DNA of 52,927 nt, taken from positions 1 through 52,927 of the forward strand of contig SHYR01000006.1 in assembly GCA_009692705.1 (NCBI GenBank). The letters run 5' to 3'. Origin of the DNA: Dehalococcoidia bacterium (GTDB lineage Bacteria > Chloroflexota > Dehalococcoidia > UBA2979). How positions within the stretch are numbered: position 1 is the first letter of the stretch; the number at the start of each line of letters is the position of its first letter. Below are positions 32,376-40,039 of this stretch, in pieces. The position numbers and the translations under genes were made by a program. The notes below the pieces were generated by a model. That model saw nothing but the letters and a program-made list of their open reading frames with translations, did no database searches and was not told the origin of the DNA.

Positions 32376-32795
32376 CTACACTCTCGGTCGCAGCGTCTCG
32401 TCCGTTTGCGTTCCCAGGACAAGCGGTTGTACTTGCCCTCTGCGGTCGATTAGCACGATCGTCGGATGGACGCGAACCCCTAGCGCCCGAATGGCTCGCT
32501 CGTTCTTCTTGTTGTTGAAATCCAGTCGCACCACCTGTAGCCGCCCGCGGTAATCCTGCTCGAGCCCATCCACGATGGGCTTCGTTTGCGCTCAGGGCAC
32601 TCAACCGTCGGTGTACACGAACACGAGCACCGGCTTGCCGACCTCCACAGCTGTCAGGCGCTGCAGCTCGGCGACCGCGCTCTGCCCGTCCGGCTTCGTG
32701 CCGGCGCAGCTCGCCATGACGAGCATCAGCCCGAGCAGGAGAACGACTGCTGCCGACTGCTGAAGGCTCCGCGCGCTTACGTTTCGCACTGGCAT
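32376..32795 (-). CDS. Candidate UxxU selenoprotein: thioredoxin-fold lipoprotein with two in-frame TGA codons
   Basis: From ATG 32795 (GGAGA 7 nt upstream) the frame runs 139 residues to TAG at 32376, interrupted only by TGA at 32603-32601 and 32594-32592. A lipoprotein signal (VVLLLGLMLVMASC, Cys30) precedes a thioredoxin domain: KPVLVFVYTDG-U65-VP-U68-AQTKPIVDGLEQDY, then LQVVRLDFNNKKNERAIRALGVRVHPTIVLIDRRGQ with the cis-Pro loop. The TGAs occupy exactly the two CxxC positions. A perfect 8-bp hairpin with loop GUG starts its loop 18 nt after the second TGA, fitting bacterial SECIS rules as I know them. The ORF track shows the two halves separately. It would act outside the membrane as a redox partner, perhaps of the cytochrome. 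Alternative: pseudogene. Confidence 0.7.
32563..32581 (-). promoter_or_regulatory. SECIS-like hairpin
   Basis: On the mRNA strand AGCCCAUC-GUG-GAUGGGCU forms a perfect 8-bp stem with a 3-nt loop beginning with G. The loop starts 18 nt after the second UGA and 27 nt after the first. It lies within the coding frame, as bacterial SECIS elements do. Confidence 0.65.
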
Positions 32796-32899
32796 CACTG
32801 TTCTCCGATCGCCGGCGGCGACGTCCATGATGAACCATGGAGTCGGGCCGCGCACGCCGGTGTGAGTCCCGTCGCTGGCGGCTGCCGCCGCTGCGAACC

Positions 32900-32905
32900 T
32901 ACGAT
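32900..32905 (+). promoter_or_regulatory. -10 box, leaderless start of the DUF192 gene
   Basis: TACGAT, CACACG, then GTG at 32912. The 32796-32911 gap is the divergent promoter region with the selenoprotein-candidate gene. Confidence 0.5.
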
Positions 32906-32911
32906 CACACG

Positions 32912-33499
32912 GTGAACACCCGCCCGTGCACGCTCGTGCTCGCGCCGCTGGCCGCGCTGGCGCTGCTGGCCGCGGCGTGCGGCGGCGGCTCGCCGTCGAG
33001 CGCCACGCCGCCGCCGGCGCAGGCACCGCGCGCGGACGTCGAGGCCTCGGCCACCGCCACCGCGTCCGCCAGCGCGCCGGCGGAGCCGACCGCCACCACC
33101 GGCGCGCTGCCGCTCGAGCGGCTAGGGGTGATCGAGTTCCTGCGCGCGGATGGCGTCGCTGTGCCGCTGCGCGTGGAGGTGCCGCCGCGCGCGGAGTACG
33201 GCATCGGGCTCTCCGGCCGCTACGCGCTGGGCGAGCGCGGCATGCTCTTTCACTACGACGATCCGCACACGCGCGTCGCGTTCTGGATGAAGAACACCCG
33301 CGTCGACCTCGCGATCGCGTTCGTCGACGGCTCATTCCGCGTGGTCGAAATCCGCGAGATGCAGGCCGAGTCGCTGGAGATCATCACGCCGCAACAGGAC
33401 TACCAGTACGCGGTGGAGGCGCCTGCGCGCTGGTACGAGCGCAACGGCATCCGCGCGGGCGACCAGGTGCGGCTGCGCTTCTCGCTGCGGTCCGACTAG
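32912..33499 (+). CDS. DUF192-family lipoprotein
   Basis: The 195-residue protein has a lipoprotein signal (LVLAPLAALALLAAACGGG), a Pro/Ala/Thr-rich linker and a DUF192 domain. The domain reads VPLRVEVPPRAEYGIGLSGRYALGERGMLFHYDDPHTRVAFWMKNTRVDLAIAFVDGSFRVVEIREM and ends YQYAVEAPARWYERNGIRAGDQV. The FWMKNT and GMLF motifs are the family's signature. DUF192 proteins are secreted small beta domains of unknown function found in many bacteria and archaea. GTG 32912 lies 6 nt after TACGAT, so the mRNA is probably leaderless. It is divergent from the selenoprotein-candidate gene. Confidence 0.85.
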   Translation: MNTRPCTLVLAPLAALALLAAACGGGSPSSATPPPAQAPRADVEASATATASASAPAEPTATTGALPLERLGVIEFLRADGVAVPLRVEVPPRAEYGIGLSGRYALGERGMLFHYDDPHTRVAFWMKNTRVDLAIAFVDGSFRVVEIREMQAESLEIITPQQDYQYAVEAPARWYERNGIRAGDQVRLRFSLRSD

Positions 33500-33515
33500 C
33501 CCGCGAGCGCGGCTG

Positions 33516-33553
33516 GTACCACCCTGCCTCGATTAGTACCACTCTATTTCGAT
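33516..33553. repeat. Imperfect 18-bp direct repeat at the end of the GAF gene
   Basis: GTACCACCCTGCCTCGAT is followed after 2 bp by GTACCACTCTATTTCGAT (14 of 18 matching). The second copy encodes the C-terminal residues and stop of the GAF gene on the minus strand. Confidence 0.45.
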
Positions 33554-34072
33554 CACCTTCGAGGCGTGGCCCGCGAGCGTGAGCAGCACGCGCTCGTCGC
33601 CGCCGCTGAACGGGCGCCCGCCGGCGCGGTCCGTGACGTAGAGCGAGCCGCGCACGACGCCCCGCGCCCAGATCGGCACGCCCAGCAGCGCCTGCATGCG
33701 CGGATGGCGGCGCGGGAACCCGAACGCCCGCGCGTGCTGCTGCACGTCGTCGTAGCGCACGGGGCGACCGTCGGCGCGCAGCGCGCCCAGCGGACCGTGG
33801 CCCTGCGGCGGGGCGCGCAGCCCCCGCAGCTCCTGCTCGCTGAGGCCCGCGGTGACGAAGCCGACGGTGCGGTCGTGCTCGTCGGTGACGGCGAGCGCGC
33901 CGTAGCGCGCCGCGGTCAGCCGCTGCGCGAGATCGACCACCACCTGCAACGCCTCGTCGGGGCGGTGCCGCGGCGGCAAACGGCGCAGCGCCTGCGCGAG
34001 CGCGCGCAGCGCCCGCGTCTCGGGATCGCGACGGAGCAGAGATAGTCGAGGAGATGGCAGCGCGGCACGCAT
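33533..34072 (-). CDS. GAF-domain protein
   Basis: In this 179-residue protein a short helical lead is followed by a single GAF domain: PDEALQVVVDLAQRLTAARYGALAVTDEHDRTVGFVTAGLSEQEL, PRMQALLGVPIWARGVVRGSLYVTDRAGGRPFSGGDERVLLTLAGHAS. This is the FhlA/GAF sensor fold that binds small ligands. It has no output domain. It starts 5 nt after the thiQ stop, so it is the last gene of the thiamine transporter operon. It might sense a ligand or be an unrelated passenger. Stop is TAA, unusual here. Confidence 0.78.
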   Translation of the reverse strand: MRAALPSPRLSLLRRDPETRALRALAQALRRLPPRHRPDEALQVVVDLAQRLTAARYGALAVTDEHDRTVGFVTAGLSEQELRGLRAPPQGHGPLGALRADGRPVRYDDVQQHARAFGFPRRHPRMQALLGVPIWARGVVRGSLYVTDRAGGRPFSGGDERVLLTLAGHASKVIEIEWY

Positions 34073-34077
34073 CGCCG

Positions 34078-35256
34078 TCAGGCTACGCCGGGGCCCCGCA
34101 CGCCGCCAGCCTGCGGCTCCGCGTCCTCGACCACCGCGACATCCTCGGCAGCCTCGACGCCGCCCACAGGCGCGGGCGCGCCGTGCCCGACCGGCTCCCA
34201 GTCATCGATCGTGCGAAAGAAGCGCAGCGTCCCCGGCCGCGCGGCGATCGCGACCGCGCTGCCCACCGGCGGCGGCGCGAGGTCCCACTCCCAGCGCACG
34301 CGCGAGACGGTGCGGCCCCCCAGCGCGATCTCGAGCACGTGTGCCGGGCCTTCCGGGCTGCTTCTGAGCACTGTGCCCTCGACGCCACTCCCGAGGCCCA
34401 TGCCGCCGGGCACCGCGAGCAGGCTCGCCGGATGCGCCAGCACCTGCGCCTGGCCGCCCGCGTCCGTCCCCGGCGGTACCGCGATCGCGCCCACGGACGG
34501 CTCGACGATCCGCCCGTGCTCGACCGGCCCCTGCGCCAGCGTGACCCAGCCGAGCAGGCGCGCGACCGCCACCGACGCCGGCGCCGCCAGCACCAGCGAC
34601 AGCGGCCCGGCCTGCAGCACCGCGCCGTCCGCCATCACCACCAGGTCGTCCGCCAGCGCGATCGCGTCGCGCAGGTCGTGGCTCACCACCACCGCCGTGG
34701 TATCGAGGCGCCGCAGCAGCTCGCCGAGCTGCGCGCGCAGCTCCTCCTTGCGCGGCTCGTCGAGCGCGCCCAGCGGCTCGTCCAGCAGCAGCAGCTTCGG
34801 CTCCGGCGCGAGCACGCGCGCGAGCGCGACCCGCTGCCGCTCGCCACCCGACAGCTCGTGCATGCGGCGCTGCCCGAGCCCGGGCAGCCCCACGAGTTGC
34901 AACAGCTGCATGACACGCGCCTCGCGCGCGCGCTTCGGCCACTTCGACATGCGCAGCCCGAACTCGATGTTGCGCCGCACGTCCAGGTGCGGAAAGAGCG
35001 CAAGCTCCTGGAACATCAGGCCCACGTCGCGCCGGTGCGCGGGGATCCGCAGCACATCGTGGCCGCCGATCAGCACCTCGCCGCCATCGGGCCGATCGAG
35101 CCCGGCAATCAGCCGCAGCACGGTGGTCTTGCCGCAGCCCGAGGGCCCGAACAGCGCCGTCACGCGCCCGCCGGGCACGTGGAAGGAGACGCCGCTCAGC
35201 GCCACCGCCTCGTCCTCGAAGCGCCGCTCGAGGCCGCGTACGGTCAGGCTCGCCAC
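34078..35256 (-). CDS. thiQ: Thiamine-type ABC transporter ATP-binding protein
   Basis: The 392-residue ATPase shows Walker A LFGPSGCGKTTVLRL, Q-loop GLMFQELALFPHLDV, signature ELSGGERQRVALARVL, Walker B KLLLLDEPLGALD and switch His VVVSHD. The C-terminal part after about 240 is a TOBE-like beta domain of the CysA/PotA type, longer than E. coli ThiQ. GTG 35256 has GAGGAG upstream. It follows the permease gene by about 67 nt in a TPP-riboswitch-controlled operon, which assigns thiamine (or a precursor) as cargo. The long upstream ORF-track start is not supported. Confidence 0.85.
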   Translation of the reverse strand: MASLTVRGLERRFEDEAVALSGVSFHVPGGRVTALFGPSGCGKTTVLRLIAGLDRPDGGEVLIGGHDVLRIPAHRRDVGLMFQELALFPHLDVRRNIEFGLRMSKWPKRAREARVMQLLQLVGLPGLGQRRMHELSGGERQRVALARVLAPEPKLLLLDEPLGALDEPRKEELRAQLGELLRRLDTTAVVVSHDLRDAIALADDLVVMADGAVLQAGPLSLVLAAPASVAVARLLGWVTLAQGPVEHGRIVEPSVGAIAVPPGTDAGGQAQVLAHPASLLAVPGGMGLGSGVEGTVLRSSPEGPAHVLEIALGGRTVSRVRWEWDLAPPPVGSAVAIAARPGTLRFFRTIDDWEPVGHGAPAPVGGVEAAEDVAVVEDAEPQAGGVRGPGVA

Positions 35257-35323
35257 GGGTGGACTCCTCGCATGCTGCGGCCTCGCAGGTGACGGGCTCG
35301 CACGTGACGGCAACGTGGCTCGC

Positions 35324-37036
35324 TCAGAACTCCGTCACCTCTCGATAGCGCAGGCGCTCGATCAGCAGGAAGCTCGCGGTGGTGACGGCGAGCAGCACGG
35401 TCGCCAGCGCCAGCGCACGCCCGAGATTCACATCGCCCGGGCGCCCCAGCGCCTCGAAGATCGCGATCGGCAGCGTGGCGAACTGCTGCCGCCGCAGCAA
35501 GACCGTGGCGCCGAACTCGCCGAGCGAGACCGCGACCGCGAACACCGCGCCCGCCAGCAGCGCGCGCGCCGCGATCGGCAGCTCCACAAACCGCCACACG
35601 CGCCAACCGGAGGCGCCGAGCGCGCGCGCGGCGTCGCGCAGGCCGGGATCGATGCTGCGCAGCACTGGCAGCACCGACCGCACCACGAACGGGTAGCCGA
35701 CCAGCGCGTGCGCGAGCAGCACCAGCCACGGCGATCCCCGCAGGTCGTAGGGGTCGCGGTTGAACGTAACGATGTAGCCGAAGCCCAGCACCACCGCCGG
35801 CACCGCCAGCGGCAGCATCAGCAGCGCGTCCACGACCAGCGCTAGGCGCCCGCGCGCGCGCGCGACCGCGGTCGCGCCGGCGGCGCCCACCACCAGCGCG
35901 ATCAGCGCCGCGCCCGCCGCGAAGGTGAGGCTCCAGCGCAGCGCGCGCAGCGGCGGCACGTAGGAGCTGCGCCCGGTGTCCTCGAAGAGGCGCGTGAAGT
36001 TGGCGGCGGTGACGCCGCCGTCCGCGCCGACGGTGAGCGCGCCGTGCACCAGCGCCGCCAGCGGCGCAAGCACCAGCACACCGAGCACCAGCACCACGAT
36101 CGCCAGCAGCAGCCGCTCGGCCGCCGAGGTCCGCCGCAGCGGACGCGCGCGGTCCGCGCGCAGCGCGAGCGCGGCGGCGCTGCGGCGCTGGAACAGCGCA
36201 TAGAGCATGAGCGCCGTGCTGGTCGCGACCAGCTGCACGAACGCCAGCACCGCGGCCTGCGGCAGCTGCACCAGCCGCGTCGCCAGCCGGTAGATCGCGA
36301 CCTCGAGCGTATCGAGCCCCGGCGCACCGAGCACCAGCACCACCCCGAAGGAGGTGAAGGTGAAGGTGAAGACCAGCGCCGCGGCCGAGCCGATCGCCGG
36401 CAGCAGCGCCGGCAGCGTGACGCGCCGCAGCACCGCCAGCCGCCCCCCGCCCAGCACCCGCGCGGCCTCCTCGGTGCGCGGATCGAGGTTCGCCCACACG
36501 CCCGCGACGATGCGGATCACGATCGCGACGTTGTAGAAGACGTGCGCCACCAGGATGATCCACAGCGTCCCCACCGCGCGCACCGGGCCGGCGTCGAAGC
36601 GCGCCAGCAGCGCGTTCAGCCAGCCCTGCGGCCCCAGCAACTGCTGGAAGGCGAGCGCCACCACCAGCGTCGGCAGCACGAACGGCACCGTCACGGCGGC
36701 ACGCAGCAGCGCGCGGCCGGGGAAGCGGATGTGCGCGAAGACGTAGGCACCGGGCAACCCGATCGCGACCGCGAACGCGGTCGAGAGCGCGGCCTGCCCG
36801 GCGGTAAAGCCCAGCCGCTCCCAGTAGTAGCGGTCGCCGAGCACCTCGCGCAGCGCGCTCGCGGAGAGCACGCCGTCGGGCGCGACGCCGCGCCACAGCA
36901 TCGCGCCCAGCGGCCACAGCAGGAACGGCGCCAGCAGCAGCAGCGCGGGCAGCGCCCAACGCCAGCCGCCGCCCCGCGCGGGCCGGGCCCGCGCGGACGC
37001 CGCACGCGCCGCTAGCGCTTCATGATGCTGGTCCAC
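35324..37036 (-). CDS. thiP: Thiamine-type ABC transporter fused permease (two permease domains)
   Basis: This protein of about 570 residues and 12 membrane helices carries two BPD_transp_1 domains in one chain, as in ThiP/FbpB-type permeases. Each half has an EAA-like coupling loop: EAARVLGGGRLAVLRRVTLPALLPAI and RDAARALGASGWRVWRFVELPIAARAL. GTG 37036 overlaps the thiB stop by 25 nt, implying coupled translation. No ATG exists between the thiB stop and the first helix. It forms the membrane channel with ThiQ. The start assignment is moderately certain. Confidence 0.85.
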   Translation of the reverse strand: MDQHHEALAARAASARARPARGGGWRWALPALLLLAPFLLWPLGAMLWRGVAPDGVLSASALREVLGDRYYWERLGFTAGQAALSTAFAVAIGLPGAYVFAHIRFPGRALLRAAVTVPFVLPTLVVALAFQQLLGPQGWLNALLARFDAGPVRAVGTLWIILVAHVFYNVAIVIRIVAGVWANLDPRTEEAARVLGGGRLAVLRRVTLPALLPAIGSAAALVFTFTFTSFGVVLVLGAPGLDTLEVAIYRLATRLVQLPQAAVLAFVQLVATSTALMLYALFQRRSAAALALRADRARPLRRTSAAERLLLAIVVLVLGVLVLAPLAALVHGALTVGADGGVTAANFTRLFEDTGRSSYVPPLRALRWSLTFAAGAALIALVVGAAGATAVARARGRLALVVDALLMLPLAVPAVVLGFGYIVTFNRDPYDLRGSPWLVLLAHALVGYPFVVRSVLPVLRSIDPGLRDAARALGASGWRVWRFVELPIAARALLAGAVFAVAVSLGEFGATVLLRRQQFATLPIAIFEALGRPGDVNLGRALALATVLLAVTTASFLLIERLRYREVTEF

Positions 37037-38043
37037 TCGCTGATCCAGCGCTCGATCTCCGGCTGGCTCGCGGCGATGGTCGCCGGCTTGACGTCGACCT
37101 GCGCCCATTTCCACCACTCCGGTGTGCTGAGGCCGGCGATCACAGGGTAGACGAACATCGTCTCAGGGATCTGAGCCTGGAAGCGATCAGAGAGCATGAA
37201 GTCGACGAACGCGCGTGCGAGCGCTTCGTGCCTGGCGCCCTTGAGCACGCCCACCGCCTCCACCTGGCGGAAGAGCGGTCCCGGGATCACGTTCACGGTC
37301 GGGGGCTCGCTGATCGGCTGCTTGGCGAAGAACACCTCCGCCGCCGGGCTCGTGGTGTAGGAAACCACCAGCGGGCGGTCGCCGCCGTTGGGGCTGAAGT
37401 CCCTGTAGTACGCCGTCTCCCAGCCGTCGGCCACGCGCACGTCGTTGGCGCGCAGCGCGCGCCAGAACGCCTGCCACTTGCCCTCGCCGAAGTGCGCGAC
37501 CGTGGAGGCGAGGAACTGCAGCCCCGGCGACGAGGTCGCCGGATCTTCGACCACGAGCTTGCCGCGCCACTTCGCGTCCGCCAGCTCGTCGAAGCTCTTC
37601 GGCGGCGCGCCCGCCTTCTTGTCGAAGTTGAGGGCCACGAAACCGTAGTCCACCGGCGTCAGCTCCGCCGCATCGCCGAACTGCGAGCGCAGCTCCGCCG
37701 CGACCTCGCCGCGCCGGACCGCGCGGTAGGGCGCGAACACGCCCGCCGCCAGCGCGCGCTGATAGCTGAGGTTGTCGACGCCGAAGAGCACGTCGGCCTC
37801 GGGCTTGCCGGCGCTGAGCACCGCGCGGTTCACCATCGCGTTGGCGTCGCCGCCCTTGAGGATGGTGACCTTCGCGTCATGCTCCCGCTCGAAGCCGGCA
37901 AGCAGATCCTTGTTGACGTCGAAGGAGTCGTGCGTGAGCACGACCAGCTCGGTGGGGCTGCCGCCACCGCAGGCTGATAGCGGCAGGGCGGCGGCCGCGG
38001 CAAGGCCGGCGACCGCGATCCACAGCCACGCGCGAACTCGCAT
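37012..38043 (-). CDS. thiB: Thiamine-binding lipoprotein of ABC transporter
   Basis: The 343-residue precursor starts at ATG 38043 with GGAGGG upstream. The lipoprotein signal ends LPLSACGGGS. The mature protein begins with the ThiB/TbpA-like block ELVVLTHDSFDVNKDLLAGFEREHDAKVTILKGGDANAMVNRAVLSAGKPEADVLFGVDNL. It continues with PVDYGFVALNFDKK and DGWETAYYRDFSPNGGDRPLVVSYTTSPAAE. It captures thiamine or its phosphates outside the membrane. A TPP riboswitch about 120 nt upstream supports the assignment directly. Confidence 0.92.
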   Translation of the reverse strand: MRVRAWLWIAVAGLAAAAALPLSACGGGSPTELVVLTHDSFDVNKDLLAGFEREHDAKVTILKGGDANAMVNRAVLSAGKPEADVLFGVDNLSYQRALAAGVFAPYRAVRRGEVAAELRSQFGDAAELTPVDYGFVALNFDKKAGAPPKSFDELADAKWRGKLVVEDPATSSPGLQFLASTVAHFGEGKWQAFWRALRANDVRVADGWETAYYRDFSPNGGDRPLVVSYTTSPAAEVFFAKQPISEPPTVNVIPGPLFRQVEAVGVLKGARHEALARAFVDFMLSDRFQAQIPETMFVYPVIAGLSTPEWWKWAQVDVKPATIAASQPEIERWISEWTSIMKR

Positions 38044-38113
38044 CGAGGACCCTCCCTCGTCGGCGAGACCGCTACCCGGACGTTCGGATCGAGGGCGTGG
38101 GCCGGCCCGGCCC

Positions 38114-38132
38114 GGCGAGCGCGATGCTCGCC
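38114..38132 (-). promoter_or_regulatory. Candidate expression-platform hairpin between the TPP aptamer and thiB
   Basis: A 7-bp stem GGCGAGC / GCTCGCC with a 5-nt loop, next to further self-complementary GGCCGG/CCGGCC sequence. No T-tract, so the control mode (termination or translation) is unclear. Confidence 0.4.
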
Positions 38133-38161
38133 AGTGGCCGGCGCCGTGGAGCGTGAACCGC

Positions 38162-38246
38162 ATTCCTACGCACGTACGAACGTGATCAGGTTCGAGGGGT
38201 TGGCGGCTGCCCGCCTCTCAGCCCCGAGGGGCACCCCCAGCGGTCT
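38162..38246 (-). ncRNA. TPP riboswitch (THI element)
   Basis: The minus-strand RNA reads GGGGGUGCCC...GGGGCUGAGAGGCGGGC...CCCCUCGAACCUGAUCACGUUCG...GUGCGUAGGAA. This contains the invariant CUGAGA and ACCUGAUC cores and the closing GUAGG of the thiamine pyrophosphate aptamer. It binds TPP and shuts off the thiBPQ operon when thiamine is plentiful. It lies about 120 nt upstream of the thiB ATG. Confidence 0.93.
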
Positions 38247-38275
38247 CCTTGCGGATGACGGCGCGAGCGTGCGCC

Positions 38276-38291
38276 ACGCCGCTGGCGGCGT
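38276..38291 (-). terminator. GC hairpin after the MFS gene
   Basis: ACGCCGC-TG-GCGGCGT lies between the MFS stop (38327) and the riboswitch. A possible terminator of the MFS unit. Confidence 0.4.
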
Positions 38292-38326
38292 CAAGCGTCC
38301 GCGCTGCCGGATCGTGCGAAGACGCG

Positions 38327-39835
38327 CTAGTCGACGTGGCGCAGCCGCGAGAAAGCGGAGAGCAGGCCCACCATCAGCAGCAGCGCGACCGCCATGCTGC
38401 CGAGGGCCACCCGCGGGCCGGCGACGCTGGCGAGGATGCCGACGAAGAACGTCCCGAACGAGATGATGTGCATCTCCATCATGTACACGCTCATCGCGCG
38501 GCCGCGGTACGCGTCCGCGACGTACGTCTGGACCAGCACCTGGCTGAGCGCCTGGCGGACCGTGGAGCCGAAGGCGATCACCACCATGGTGAGCGCGGTG
38601 ATCCAGAGCGCCTGCGCGAACGAGAACGCGATCAGCGAGACACCGATCACGACCGCGCCGCCGAGGAACAGCTTGCCCCGGTGACGGTTGGGGATCGACG
38701 CGACCATCATCGCACCGGCAAGCGCTCCGATCGCCGAGACGCTCTGCAGCGTGCCCAGCAACCCGGGCCCGCCCTTGAGTACGTCGAGCACGAAGCCCGG
38801 CAGCAGCATCTGGTACGGCATCGAGAACAGCGTGATCATGAGCGTGGCGCCCAGCAGCAACCGCATCATCGGATCGCGGACGACGTACGCGAGGCCAGCG
38901 CCAATGTCACGGAAGCTACTCGGGCCGCGGCGGCGCATCTGGTGCATCCCCGGCCCCGCAGCGTCCGACGCCTCGATCGCTCGCACCGGCTGGTCGTCCA
39001 CCTTGAAGAGCATGAGCACGGAGAAGATGTAGCAGGCCGTCATCATCATGTAGACCCAGCCAGCGCCGACCACGCCGAGCATGAAGCCGGCGAACGCAGG
39101 CGCAGACATCTGGGCCACCGTCATGCCGCCGGTGTTGAGCGCCGCGGCGTTCATGTAGCGCTGCATGCCCACGACCTCCGGCAGCATCGACTGCCGGGAG
39201 GGCATCATCAGCGAGAAGATCATGGCCTGCCCCGCCGCGCATACCAGCAGATGCCAGTACTTGAGCTCGCCGGCGAGCAGCAGCAGCCCGATGAGCAGCG
39301 CCAGGGCGGCGCTGCCCAGCTGGCCGGCCTGCACCACGCGCTTGCGGCGGAAGCGGTCCGCGATCAGCCCACCGGGCATCGTCATTATCAGCCCGGGCAG
39401 CGACCCGACCAGCGCGATCGTGCCGAGCGCGGCGTACGAGCCGGTGAGCGTGAACACCAGGTAGCCGCGCACGAGCATCTGCATGTTCATCGCGCCGAAC
39501 GAGCCGAGCGAGGAAAACAGGAACCAGCGGAACGCCGGCAGGCGCAGCGATTCGAAGGTGCGGATGTTGAACCGCCCGCCGCTCGCCATTCCGCCGTGAG
39601 GCACCGGCATCGGCAGCGGGACCGCCGCGTCCGTCGCGGCCGCAAGCCCCACCGCGGTCCTGTCGCCGGCCAGCGTCGCGACGGCGTGCGCGCCGTTGCC
39701 GCCGCGCCGGCCGGGGCGGCCGTTCGAGCGACTGTTGGCATTCGATGGCGCGCCGCCGCTGGTGTGCGAGGCGACGGACTGCTCCGCGGCGGCGGAAGGC
39801 TCGGCGGCGGGATCGGGCGAGCTGGCTGCGGTCAT
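38327..39835 (-). CDS. MFS transporter
   Basis: This 502-residue protein has a long disordered Gly/Ala/Arg-rich N-terminal tail of about 85 residues before the first membrane helix. Eleven or twelve helices follow. The MFS signature loop between TM2 and TM3 is GGLIADRFRRKRVVQAGQ. It resembles MFS_3/enterobactin-exporter-like (EntS/MDR) proteins. The cargo is unknown, probably export of a small molecule. The leader of about 80 nt from a TACGCT box (39920s) contains no gene. The 39836-40039 gap otherwise shows only GC-rich sequence. Confidence 0.85.
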   Translation of the reverse strand: MTAASSPDPAAEPSAAAEQSVASHTSGGAPSNANSRSNGRPGRRGGNGAHAVATLAGDRTAVGLAAATDAAVPLPMPVPHGGMASGGRFNIRTFESLRLPAFRWFLFSSLGSFGAMNMQMLVRGYLVFTLTGSYAALGTIALVGSLPGLIMTMPGGLIADRFRRKRVVQAGQLGSAALALLIGLLLLAGELKYWHLLVCAAGQAMIFSLMMPSRQSMLPEVVGMQRYMNAAALNTGGMTVAQMSAPAFAGFMLGVVGAGWVYMMMTACYIFSVLMLFKVDDQPVRAIEASDAAGPGMHQMRRRGPSSFRDIGAGLAYVVRDPMMRLLLGATLMITLFSMPYQMLLPGFVLDVLKGGPGLLGTLQSVSAIGALAGAMMVASIPNRHRGKLFLGGAVVIGVSLIAFSFAQALWITALTMVVIAFGSTVRQALSQVLVQTYVADAYRGRAMSVYMMEMHIISFGTFFVGILASVAGPRVALGSMAVALLLMVGLLSAFSRLRHVD

Positions 39836-40039
39836 GTGCTGGCTTGCGTTTCAGCCTGCCGCGGGCTGTGCGGTCGGGCACAGCAGTGGCCCGTACCGAC
39901 CATGACGTTCACGGCAGGGTGAGAGCGTAGCAGCCCGCGGGGCGCAGCGCCAGTGGGGGCGGTCAGCGATCGCCCTGATCTACGACCGGCCTGGCGGCGC
40001 GGCGCGCCCGGGCGCGCGCCGGCCTACCGGCCGGGGGCG

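Noticed and set aside
32376-32603. Genome-wide TGA reassignment (to Trp or Cys) as explanation for the double TGA
   Set aside because: TGA terminates other genes here (for example mcl, herA, sbcD), and no other intact gene I read contains in-frame TGA.
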